The position numbers and the translations under genes were made by a program. The notes under the pieces were generated by a model. That model had not been told where the DNA came from, searched no databases, and was given only the letters and a program-made list of their open reading frames with translations. From the NCBI RefSeq assembly GCF_004664715.2, contig NC_051075.1:38029958-38093957 (forward strand): DNA of 64,000 nucleotides, written 5' to 3'. Below, piece by piece: positions 21,551-32,000 of this stretch. Position 1 is the first letter of the stretch, and each line of letters opens with the position of its first letter. Source of the DNA: Peromyscus leucopus. Its lineage: Eukaryota; Chordata; Mammalia; Rodentia; Cricetidae.

Positions 21551-21618
21551 TTCTTTCTTTTTTTTTTTTTTTTTTTTTTTGGTTTTTCGAGACAGGGTTT
21601 CTCTGCGTAGTTTTGCGC
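21551..21618 (-). mobile_element. B1 fragment, antisense, 5'-truncated
   Basis: A T-run (21560-21581) followed by 'tttttcgagacagggtttct' and 'ctgcgtagttttgcgcct', the antisense 3' end of a cricetid-type B1, stopping after about 45 bp of body. Confidence 0.8.
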
Positions 21619-22763
21619 CTTTATGCAGATATAATTCAGTGTTGTTACTTATTCAACCGTCCATACTCGTGGACAAGGCATGTTCTGCAGAGCCAGAAGA
21701 CCTACAAACCTACTTCTGTGTTGGTCCAACTCAAATATTTGTTGTTGTCGTCTTGGTTTTGCATCACTTAAATCATCTTCTTTCCCTTGGGCCATCTGCC
21801 TAGGAATAGCTGGTACTCATGTCCGCACCTCACATGCCTCAGACTGAGAATTTAAATCTGGTGCCTGTCGCCCTGGCTGTCATCAGGCCTGCTGGACAAT
21901 TACAGGAACATATCAAACTAATCTTGAGCCACAAATCCCCTGCAACTTGCCCTAAGTACTGCAGCGATTAGTGAGTAAATAAAGATGGGCAAATCTTTGT
22001 TTACTAACTCCAGTTTAGGGATTCACCTGAAAGGATCTCTGAAACCTCAGGTTTTTCTCTAGGACAACCACTATGATTTAAATATTTTATGTGTGAATGG
22101 GAACACTGTAAAATATTTAACAAGCTTTTTACAAGTTAAATTTGAAAGCCAACCTCATAAATTTAGAATGACCCTGCCTCTCCATATCTCTGCAGGAGAG
22201 GAGAATATGCAATTAATCTTCCCATCTTGGCTTAAAGAGCCGTGAGACTTGTGAGTAGCTGCATCCCATCGTGGCGACATATGGCCAGTGTTTCTCCAGC
22301 TGAGCTCTGCTTCTGGCTTCAGAAGTCTCCCTGTGCCACTAAGTGGGTGATGTGAAATAACTTCCCTTGAAATCACAAAGATGCAAAACTCTTTCCCCTT
22401 TGACTATAGAGATGAGGTAGTGTGCTCCTGTAAGGTCAGACCCTTCCTCTAACTTACCTGGAATTGTGAGTATACACAAAGAAAGGTCATTCCGTATACA
22501 GGGTGGGGAAAGTCCACATTTCTGGTTCATTCCTTCTGAGAAAAAAACAAAAACAAACCTGGAGTTGGGCTCTAGAGTGCTCCGATGAAGTTCTGACTCT
22601 TGAAGTATACCATCATACAAGGATACTAAATATTCCAAACATGTTACTCAGACTCATCCGGCTGCCTGTCATGCCTGATCCCTTCAGCGCTGGGGTACAG
22701 CAGGCCCTCTGCATCTGCAGGTTCCACATCTGTAGATTAAACCCATCGATCAAAAATGTTCAA
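21619..22763. other. Gene-free stretch
   Basis: No gene or nameable repeat seen in about 1.1 kb. Confidence 0.3.
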
Positions 22764-23090
22764 GCAAGGCCCGGGATGATGGGCTGAGCAAGTGTGAGGA
22801 CCCAAGCTCAGGTCCCTAGCATCCATTTAAACGTTGGATGCAGTGCGTGCTCCTGTCATGAGTACGCTGATGAGACAGAGACGGGAGGCCGAGGAGACAC
22901 TCGGGCCTGCTGGCCCTCTACTCTAGCTGAACCAGTGAACTCCAGTTTCAGTGAGAGACACAGACTCCGAATAAAAAAGGTGGAGAGATTGAGGAAGACA
23001 CCTGACTTGGACCTTTGACCTCCACGCATACACGTGTGCACACAGATGTACCCACATGAATATGTACACACACCGCACACACATGCTATT
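22764..23090 (+). mobile_element. Old SINE (B4-like)
   Basis: Related to 4519-4812. It shares a 'gatgggctgagcaag' head, 'gtttcagtgagagaca' (22946), 'aggtggagagattgaggaag' (22979) and a 'cctttgacctccacgcatac' tail leading into an imperfect (CA)n. Confidence 0.55.
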
Positions 23091-23282
23091 TAAAGAAAAC
23101 ACATCTGTACTGGACAGGAAAAGGCTTTCATTATTCCTCTACACAGCACAATACATCAGCTATTTACACACTTGTACACTGTGTCACATGTTGTAATTTA
23201 AATATCTGAGGGGATGGACATAGAGCACATACACAGAAAATGCCATGTCATATCAGGATAAGAGCACTTTTGCTGTTCTTAC

Positions 23283-23395
23283 AGAACGCTAGGCTTAACC
23301 ACCTGGAGCTACAGTTCCAGGGAATCCAGCACCCTCTGCTGGCCTCTGTGAGCACACATATACACATAATAATAAAAATGAACCTTAAAAAATAT
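23283..23395 (+). mobile_element. B3 SINE fragment
   Basis: Only the 3' half is recognisable: 'cagttccagggaatccagca', 'ccctctgctggcctctgtga' and the 'cataataataaaaatgaacc' tail. Confidence 0.75.
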
Positions 23396-23774
23396 ACATG
23401 AACTTCATGTTGAGACTAATAGGGAGCACGTCACTTGCCCATGATGTAGTTTAATTTTGTAAGGGAATGCTCAGCTTGTGTTCTCGGAAGACTGTTTGGT
23501 TTTAGATAGGAAAATGAAAATGAAGTTGGTAGCGGGAGGCATGGGGTGGGGCCCCGTCACATGAAGGCGCTGCACTCACTAAAGCTTCCCATGTTGTAAT
23601 AATGCCATTCTAGAAGGCAGTGCAGAGGGCTCTGCGGCCCCACCCCTCAGGAAACAAGTGTAACTGGTTCGTTGCATCAGACTCTGAGCACGCCTTAATA
23701 CCAGTCCAGTGCCTCCCAAGCACCACACCACTTTCTCCCAGTCTTGAAGGCTGGAAGTCTGAAATCTAACAGGG
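23396..23774. other. Gene-free spacer
   Basis: Nothing recognised. Confidence 0.3.
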
Positions 23775-24119
23775 TGATTATGGCTACCATAAAACACCAT
23801 GACCAAAGCAACTGGAGGAGGAAGGGGCTTGTTTGGCTTACACTTCCATATCACTGTTTATCACTGAAGGAAGTCAGCACAGGAGCGGATGCAGAGGCCA
23901 TGGAGGGGTGCTGCTTACTGGCTTGTTCTTCAGGGCTTGTTCAGCCTGCTTTCTTATGGAAACCAGGACCACCAGCCTCGGGTGGCCCCACCCATGATGG
24001 GTTAGCACCCCCCCCATCAGTCACCAATTAACGATGGTCCATATCGTTTATCTGATCTTAGGGAGGCATTTTCTCAATTGTGGCTCCCTCCTCCCTGGTG
24101 ACTCTATAACCAGTCAGCA
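23775..24119 (-). mobile_element. MaLR-type LTR, antisense
   Basis: It contains 'aaacaccatgaccaaagcaa', 'cactgaaggaagtcagcaca' and 'gatgcagaggccatggaggg', and ends near 'aaccagtcagca'. These are the antisense blocks of the LTRs at 52790 and 63569. Confidence 0.82.
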
Positions 24120-25634
24120 TAGTGTTTCTCACCTCCCCCCCCCCTCCTTGAGAAATCTCCAAACTTGATTTCCACAACGTTTGTATTAATTTGTACTATC
24201 GCCAGCGTGAATAAGGGTTCTGCTTTCTCCATATCCTCTCCAACATTAGTTATCAGATTTATTGATGATAGCCATTCTGATTAGGGTGAGGGGATATCTC
24301 AAAGTAGTTTTAGCTTGCATTTCCCTGATGGCTGGAGATATAGAACACTTTTAAAAGTAGTTTGTGGCAATTTGTGTTTTTTTTTTTGAAAAGTGTCTGT
24401 TCAGTCCACTCCCTTGTTAACTAGCAGTTTTATTTCCTTGGTGTTTAATTTCTGCAGTCTGAAGAGTGGCTGGTAAAGCTGTTCTCTCGTGCTGGGGGCT
24501 GTCCGTGTGTCCTGCTGATGGTTTCCTTTGCTGAACAGAAACTTGATTTTCATGTTGTCCCATCTGTAGATACTTGGGGCTACTTTCTGTTCTGATGGAG
24601 CTCTATTGAAAAGTTTCCCCTACCCCCAGTAGCTTGAAGGGTACCCTCTGTGTTTTCTCCTAGAAGTTGCAGTGTTTCGGGTTTTAAATGAAGGTATTTG
24701 ATCCATTTTTAGATTTTTTGTATAAGGTGAAAATAGGAATCGAATTTCATTCCTCTGCAGGTAGATATCCTGTTTTTCCGGCGCTGTTTGTTGAGTAGGC
24801 TATTGTAGTCAGAAGTCGACCTCTTCAGGCTATCACTTTCCCAATGTTTATTTTCAACTCCTTTGTCAAAAATTAAGTGTTAAGCGTTTTATTTCTGGGT
24901 CCTCTATCCTATTCCATTGATCTTCCTGGCTATTGTTATGCCAGTACCAGGCTGCCTTACCATAACAGCTGCATAGCATAATTTGGGGTCAGGTATTGTC
25001 AAGTCCTCTGCAGTGTTCTTACTCCCCAGAATTGCGTGTGTGCACGTGCGCGTGCGTGCGTGCGTGCGTGCGCGTGTGTGTGTGTGTGTGTGTGCGCGCG
25101 CGCGCGCGCGCGCGCGCGCTTCCAAATGAATGATTATATTGCTTTTTCCTAAACCTGTGAAATATGGCATCAGACTTTTATTAGGTATTGCATTAAACCT
25201 GTGAATTAATAGTCAGCACAGCCATTTTCACATTAACCCTGCCAGTCTAGGAGCACGGGGTGTCTTTCCATCAACTAGAACCTTCTGGGATTTCCTTTCT
25301 AATGTCTTGAAGGCTTTGGGTTTTTGTCTGTCTGTTTTTGTTTGTAGACTTCCTGCACTCCTTTGGTTAGATATATTCCTAAATACTTAATCGGAGGTGG
25401 GGGGTGAGGGGCAGATTATTTTGAATGGACTATTTCCCCTCATTTCTTTCTCTGAGAACGCAATGTTGCGATAAATGAAGGCTTTTGTTTCTTGTTTCTA
25501 AACAGTGATTTGATAATTGGCAACTTTATTGTATTTGTTAGGTTCAAGAGTTTTCTAGCAGACTCAACAGGGTCTTTTAAATGAAGAATCATGTCGTCTA
25601 TAAATAGGGATAGTTTGACTTCTTCCTTCCCTTT

Positions 25635-25667
<33 letters not shown>

Positions 25668-25895
25668 CCTAATGGGTACAGCTAAGACTTTGAGCATTAT
25701 GGCTAAGAAGGAGTGTGGCATCCTTGTCTTATGCCTGGTTTTAGAGAAAATGCTCTATTTGTCTCCATTTAATATAATGTTGGCTATAGGTTTGTTGTAC
25801 GCAGCTTTTATTATTTTGAGGCTTGTTCCATCTATTCCTAAAGTGTCCAGAGCTTTGAGGACATACCTGTGTTCTAACCTCCTTCTCTCCTAAGG
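24120..25895 (-). mobile_element. Antisense L1 fragment (ORF2, 3' part)
   Basis: In antisense it carries the L1 ORF2 3' landmarks: 'tctccatatcctctccaaca' (24224), 'gatgatagccattctgatta', 'ttgcatttccctgatggctg' and, near 25670-25810, 'taatataatgttggctatag'. All frames are broken. It contains the RY tract at 25034-25119 and a T-run at 25639-25668. Confidence 0.85.
25034..25119. repeat. 86-bp alternating purine/pyrimidine tract (GT/GC)n
   Basis: Strict alternation of G/A with C/T throughout: mixed (GCGT)n and (GT)n leading into an uninterrupted (GC)n run of about 26 bp at 25094-25119. This is classical Z-DNA-prone sequence. CpG density is extreme for an intergenic L1. Confidence 0.95.
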
Positions 25896-25901
25896 ATACC
25901 C

Positions 25902-26300
25902 TCCATCTTAGTTAAGGTTTCTATTGTTGCGATGAAGCACCATGACCAAACAGCAAGTTGGGGAGGAAAGCATTTATTTTCTTACACTTCCACATTATAG
26001 TCCATCACTGAAGGAAGTCAGGACAGGAACTCTAATGGGAGGAACCTGAAGGCAGGAGCTGGTGCAGAGGCCATGGAGGGGTGATGCTTTTTGGCTTGCT
26101 CTCCATGGCTTGCTCAGCCTGCTTTCTTATAGAACCCAGGACCACCAGCCCAGGGATGGCACCACCCACAATGGGCTGGGCCCTCCCCATCAATTAAGAA
26201 AATGCCTACAGCCAGATCTGAGGGACAAATTTTCTTAATTGAGGTTCCCTCCTCTCAGATGAATTTAGCTTGTGTCAAGTTGACCTAACTATCCAGCACA
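25902..26300 (-). mobile_element. MaLR-type LTR, antisense
   Basis: Nearly complete antisense copy: 'cttagttaaggtttctattg', 'gaagcaccatgaccaaacag', 'ggctgggccctccccatcaa', 'cttgtgtcaagttgacctaa', ending 'ccagcaca'. It directly abuts the 5' side of the antisense L1. Confidence 0.87.
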
Positions 26301-26446
26301 CCCTTTGTAGTAACTTCAGGCCCCTCGATGACCTCATTTTAACTGCCTCTTCAAAACCCCTTCTTCAAACGCACTCTCCTCCTGGGTTACTGAGCATCAG
26401 GACTTCAGCATATGAATTCCTAGGGACACAACTCATCCCATAACAT
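26301..26446 (-). mobile_element. Ancient MaLR LTR (MLT1/MST-like), antisense
   Basis: 'cctcgatgacctcattttaa', 'cttcagcatatgaattccta' and 'gggacacaactcatcccata' with 'aca' at the end match the antisense layout of pan-mammalian MLT1/MST LTRs as I know them from human DNA. Confidence 0.6.
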
Positions 26447-27009
26447 GGCTGAAAACTATACAAGCAAAAACTCACCACCAGTTTCTGGAAATTGTATACA
26501 GTAGATGATGCTTTTTCCCCCTTCGAGAAAACCTACTAAAATTCTGTAAGCACTTGGAGACTCTCCGGCTTCCGAACCTTCTCAAATTCCTTTTGTGTCA
26601 CAGCTTTCTCACCCCGGTTCACTTTGGTGAACACTCTACTGTAGAAGGGGGTGACCAAGAACACAGGGCTCCATCTCCTCCTCTCACTCCTCTCCAATCA
26701 AGAGATAGAGTACCTATCCCATCAGGAGGGGAAGGCCACTGGCATCTTAATCTCCGGGTTGCAAGGACTAATCTGTGGCACACAGGCTACCGCATACATA
26801 CACAGTGAAAGCTCTGGGTACAGCGGACTGAGAAGACTGGTGCCTTCAATCACCTTCTCAACCATTCTGCTCAAGTGATAGAGGCTACACTCCATTAGAA
26901 TTGAGTCCAGAAGACGAGCTCCTGCAGGTCTACGCGGTGCCTAGAATAACGGCTGAGGCTGCCTGGACACAGAAAAGTCAGTCCACAAAAAATGGAGGGC
27001 TCTGAGCAC
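26447..27009. other. Gene-free spacer
   Basis: No gene or nameable repeat recognised. Overlapping frames at 26554-26878 have no domain. Confidence 0.3.
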
Positions 27010-27975
27010 TCCTTAAAGAAATAGACTTTATTAAACAGAGTATGGGGGGATGTTCAAGCCTAAAGTCACACTAAAAAAAAAAAAGTGTTCCTTAATGAAG
27101 AGCAAAATGTTAATGCATAAGCCACTTAGGTCACCAGAGAGAACTAAGAAAGGAGACAATGAAGAGCCATCCTGGGGTTAAAAAAAAAAATCTCAACCAT
27201 TGACTTCTAAAACTATCTGTCAGAAATTTATCAGAGCATGGAACAATTTATGCTAAGAATTAAACCAAAACAAAAGAAAAGCAAGCAACCATCCAGCAGC
27301 AGCACTATTCCAGCCGGAAATAACAAATGAGGCAGATGTATCTGGAACAGTGGTGGCCAACAAACCCTACTTGTCACCCAGATGACCCGTGGACATGTCC
27401 CAGGCTATGTTCTCTGAGAAACAGACTTCACTAGAACTGCCCTTGCCAACTCACTAATCAACCAAACAACAACAAAAGACGGATGGCTGCAAGGGGAATC
27501 AATATCCAGAGTTACAGTCCCTAAAAATCCTCGTTTCCACTAAGAAATTTTAAGTTGTGCAAAGACAGGAAAATAGAACCCACACATCAGGAAGGCAAAG
27601 GGCGAGCAAGAGAAACAACCTACCTTCGAGAAGGCCAGGATTTAATAAAGCCTTCCATTTACAAATGTGAGAGGAAATTCGGGGACTCGTGCTCCAAGAG
27701 TTAAAATAAGTTAATCACCAAAGACAACATAATGCAGGATGCAAATGAGATACGTTTCCGGGACAGAAGGGAGTCGAGGTTTGCCTGGGGGCAGGGTAAG
27801 AAGTGAGTGGATGGGCAGAAAAGGCTGGTTATGGACATGGGGTTCCTTTTCAGAGTGGTGATGGTTGCACATCTGTGAACACACTAAGACGTACTGCATC
27901 ATGTCTCTTAAATGAAATGTTTCGACGTATGAATTATATTAATTATATTATTTTAAAAAATAAAGCACTATGGAC
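27010..27975 (+). mobile_element. Ancient L1M 3'-UTR and 3' end
   Basis: The order of blocks fits a pan-eutherian L1M 3' region: 'gttgtgcaaagacaggaaaa' (27555) with 'acccacacatcaggaaggca', later 'tggtgatggttgcacatctg' (27857) and 'gtatgaattatattaattat', and an A-rich end with AATAAA near 27960. It is strongly diverged; the left limit is approximate. Confidence 0.6.
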
Positions 27976-28379
27976 TCCAGAAAAAAAAAGGTAATGATCC
28001 ATGTCAAGACCCTAACAATAGAAGGAAGAGATGGATTTCGGACCAACCCCAACAGGTGGTTGCTAAGTTATCAGGGTTCATTTGATTTGATTATCTCGAA
28101 TTGAATAGCATTCCCTCAAGAGCTGTCATGGCAAGCCCGCAGCACATTTCGGTCATGAAGAGCTCCTTGCCTTACACCTAATGAAACTGACGCAGGGAAA
28201 AAAAGAAAGAAAGAAAGAAAACACGTCCTCAGGGGAACAAACCCATGCTGGGGGTGGAGGGTCCAGTCACCCCACCACAGTGAGGCTGTGTTGCTGAAAA
28301 CATTCCCAGGACGGAGGAGGGCAAGCGGCTGCTGCCTAGAACCCCCTCTTCCACTCCAGGCCGGGAAACCTAGCCATGC
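27976..28379. other. Gene-free spacer before the TMX1 CpG island
   Basis: Contains a (AAAG)n patch at 28199-28220. Nothing else recognised. Confidence 0.3.
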
Positions 28380-28837
28380 TGCAGCCATCTTGGCTTCTTG
28401 CGCGCACGCCTACCTTTCTTCTTCTAAAGAGCCACCCCGCCCCATCACCCCCAAAACTGGTTAGTGCATGGCGTAGGGGGGCCACCAGCAAACTGCGGGA
28501 GCAGTACCGCCGACATTCGTTCTTGAAACTGGTGATCTATGGAAAAGGGACACCGTCCTGGCGCCCCAACTAGCCCGTGGTGCCAGAACACCATCGCGAT
28601 CCCTCCGCTCGCTCGTCCCTCCCCATCTTGCGCTTTTCCGAGGGCCCCAAGCCGCAGTCCCCGCCGGCGTCACGCGCCCCAGGGGGGACCGACGCACTTC
28701 CTTCTCCGCGCCCCACCTCCCGCCGAGCTCGGGGCGGCCCGATCATGCGCACAGAGGGGCTGGGGGCGGTGCGCGCGCCCGGCAGGCGCCTGGTGCGCAT
28801 GAGCGGGGCGGCCGCCAGAGCGGAAGTGGAGCTGCGT

Positions 28838-28903
28838 CGGGGAGGCGGGGAGGCGGGGAGGAGACGGGAGGCGGGGAGGCAGGCGGGGAGGAGGAGGAAG
28901 GGT
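28838..28903 (+). other. G-quadruplex-prone 5' leader of TMX1
   Basis: Repeated runs of three to four G spaced by one to about four bases (gaggcgggg-type units) lie on the coding strand, 25-90 bases before the start codon. If within the 5' UTR, the mRNA itself would carry the G-rich tract. Confidence 0.6.
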
Positions 28904-28927
28904 GCGCGCGCTGTGCGAGCGGCTGAC

Positions 28928-29079
28928 ATGGCGCACTCGGGGCGTCTCCTGGTTCCCCTGGCAGCCCTGGCCCTGTTGCTCTGGGCGGTCCCTGGGGCCC
29001 ACGGGCGGCGGAGCAACGTGCGCGTCCTCACCGATGAGAACTGGACCTCGCTGCTGGAAGGGGAGTGGATGATAGAATT
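28928..29079 (+). CDS. TMX1: TMX1 coding exon 1
   Basis: 152 nt: signal peptide and the start of the thioredoxin fold, through W47-M-I-E. It ends GAATT|gtaagt, splitting the codon for F51. Contains an N-W-T sequon at residues 38-40. The frame runs on briefly into the intron and stops at 29083 if unspliced. Confidence 0.96.
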
Positions 29080-32000
29080 GTAAGTGCGCGGCGGTTGTCC
29101 GGGTGTCTGGTCTGGTGGTGGCCTCGGCCGCCCCCCCCCCCCCAACCTGGAGCTGGGCACCGGACTGGCCCCGTCTTCCTCAGGCAGGTCTCGGGGTCCC
29201 AGCCTCTGCCAACCCCCCACCCCCCAGCTCCAGGGTCGTTTCTTACTCGGCAATATTAGTTTTCTGTCTTAGCGTGCACCCGAGCTTCGTCGTTGCTAGG
29301 CACTGTGGCGCGATTAAAGGATTACGTGCCACATGGATTTCTCTAGAACAGCCTAGCGAGTTTGAGGGTGCGAGTGGGTGGAGTGGAGGTCTTGATTAGT
29401 TCCATAGACTATTTTAGTGATCTTTTATAGACATCTAGACTTTAAAATTTCCAAGTTTTACAGAAGATGATGGTGAACAAATTTTCGCGTTTTAAGCTGT
29501 CATTAGGAAATCGTTGTGTTTATCTATTTGTAATATTTTAATTTGGGGCTCTTTTTTTATTTTGTGGGTTCTTTTTTATTGTAAACGCCGAATAGATTGA
29601 AATTTAATCGTTACTTCCTTTCCCCGCCCCCTCCTTGCGTCCATTCATTTCGTTTTGATGCGAATTTCATTTTTCTCTGAGCGTGCGCTTTTGCAATTTA
29701 GAGAATGGCCTGAATTGTGACTTGTAGACCTTTAAAGTGGTATTGCGTATGCTTTAGTGTGGTTATTAATAGGCCCTTGAGAACTCCAGTTCATCGTTTA
29801 TTATTCAAATAATAATAATGACGTGTCTTGTGTGATGATTCTATTCAGTAATGTCCGTTCTGCTGCTGTAGCATATAAACTGCCTTTGGCTTTTGTTTTA
29901 GAGGATAAATTGTTGCCATGGTTGATTGGTAGTGTTACTGGTAGATAACGTTGATACTGACAAAAGCACCATTATTGAATATTAACGGTTTACTGGGCAC
30001 TACTAAGTATCTTTACATACATTTTTGTAATTAATCTACATATTCCTTAGAGCAGTTAACCCCCACCCCCACCCCCAATCTCCTGCTTTACAGAAAAATA
30101 GATTGGTTTGTTCAGATGTTGCTGTAGTGGCTTTGTTGGGCCTTGAGTAAATGCGCAGGCACTTGTTAGCATCCGTTTAGAAAGATCCTGGTGTATTCCT
30201 ATATTGTGGTTATATTTAGGGTTGCTCGTTACGGAAAAGGTGTAAAAGAAAGAAAGAAAGAAAAAGAGAAGGTGGAGGTGGGCCTTCTTGGGAGATCAGT
30301 AACCTGAGTCCTAGAACAAAAGGACATGCCTAAAACGTTTTTGTGGAGGGTGAGAGCGGGGAAATGTTTAGTGAACTGACAGTCTGTTCCTCACTGAAGT
30401 GAATTTGCAGGGAAGGAACTGGAACCAGCGGTGCCTGTTTCCCATCATTGTCATGAACGACTTAGATTGTGCCCATAAGCTGTTTAGTGTTACAGCAGAA
30501 GTAGTTGTAAATTCATATGTAAAGTATGTACTCAGATGTTACAAACGTCTTAAACTTTTTGTCATACGTAGAATATATACTCAGATATTGCAAACGTTTT
30601 AAACTTTGTGTTGCACTGTAAATGTAATATCGAGAAAAGGCATAAAGGGGAACAAAACTAGCATAATGTTGAATATGAGATAAGACGTCAATCCGAAATT
30701 ACAACATCTAGTGATTCCCTTCTCCTTGGCCAAAATTTGGGGATTTAAGGTCTTCAAAAGCATTAAGAAACAACACACTTAAAGAGAAAGGATCCAGGTA
30801 ATGGTCCTAACTATCTATGTATTTAGTGAATTGTTTTCTGTAAATCCATGCTGATGAGCTTTATTATAGAGATGCTTTCATTGTAATTTTACTGTTAAAG
30901 AGTTTAACTTTTATATGTAACACTAGTTTGTCTTGTCTTGCATGCCTGTCTTAGAAGCTTGATTTTCCTAAAACAGCTTGTGAAATTGCACAAGTGTTTT
31001 ACTAGGTGGAGGCTTCATTCTTCCTGGATCTGTAAGCTAAAGCAAATTACAGTATGCAATGAAGTGGAAAATAAAATTCTAAGGAAAAACTTGGACCTGG
31101 AACGATAGTGAAGTGATTGGAGTGCCAGTGTCCTTGGCCATTGAATTTGTCAGCTCGGGGTCTTTGGACACAGGCTGACATGGTGCTGTCCAGGAGAGTT
31201 TGTCTGCTTAGTGTTTGTGTGGGAGTTAGGTTTGGAGTAGTATTTGCACATAAGAACACAGGTCTCCGGCTTCGTTTGTTATGAATGACCTGCCCTCCTG
31301 CGGCGATCCCTGCTGGTAATCCTTCCCAGTTGATTCTGTACCTGGTTACAGCTTACACAGCCCATGTACTTCCTATTTTTCCAATCCCTTGCTCCTTGAC
31401 CCTGCTTGTAAAATTACTGAACTTAGTGACCTTAAAAAAAACAAAACAAAAACCAAAGGCCTTGAATTTTCTCATTGCCGTGTTTTAATAGAAAAAGCCC
31501 AAGGTTTTGAAAGTTGTTTAACATGTTATAAGGCTCTTGTGTATTTCAGAATTCATTCTAAGGGTCATTATTTATTTATTTATTTATTTTTTAAATGGTT
31601 TCGGTTCATGAGTTCGGCATTTATTGATGTCCACACTGCCAGGCTTGTACTTTCAACTCTTTACATCTGCATAAATTTCCCAGTTTGTTTCCTTGGTTAA
31701 CACAGGAGCCCATGCAGGGCTTGAACTCATCATAATCCTCCTGCCTCAGCTGCCCAAGTTGGGATTACAGGTATGAGCCACCCTCATGGATCATTTTAAG
31801 TGTTAGAAGTATAAAGATTCTTCAGAAATTATGCTTCAAATGTCCTTGACAGTTATGCCACTAAAATCCTTAGCTTTTTGAATCTTTAACCGTGTCTTGT
31901 AGTTACGCTCCCTGGTGTCCTGCTTGTCAGAATCTCCAGCCGGAATGGGAAAGTTTTGCTGAATGGGGAGAAGACCTCGAGGTCAAAGTCGCAAAGGTGG

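Larger units (their letters stand above)
28380..29250 (+). promoter_or_regulatory. TMX1: TMX1 CpG-island promoter
   Basis: G+C and CpG rise sharply here, most densely at 28600-29100, and fall off in intron 1. No TATA box stands at a sensible distance from the start codon, which fits a housekeeping promoter. I see an ETS/GABPA-like CGGAAGTG (28821-28828) about 100 bp before the ATG and a YY1-like GCCATCTTG (28384-28392) at the upstream edge. The exact transcription start cannot be read from sequence alone. Long frames on both strands here are a by-product of GC richness. Confidence 0.85.

Noticed and set aside
23775..26300. One MaLR LTR split by the antisense L1
   Set aside because: Both flanking LTRs contain the same central blocks, so they are two separate copies and not halves of one.
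28570..29253. 227-codon minus-strand frame opposite TMX1 exon 1
   Set aside because: A GC-rich CpG island gives long frames on all strands. The translation is Arg/Pro/Ala low-complexity and mirrors the TMX1 exon.
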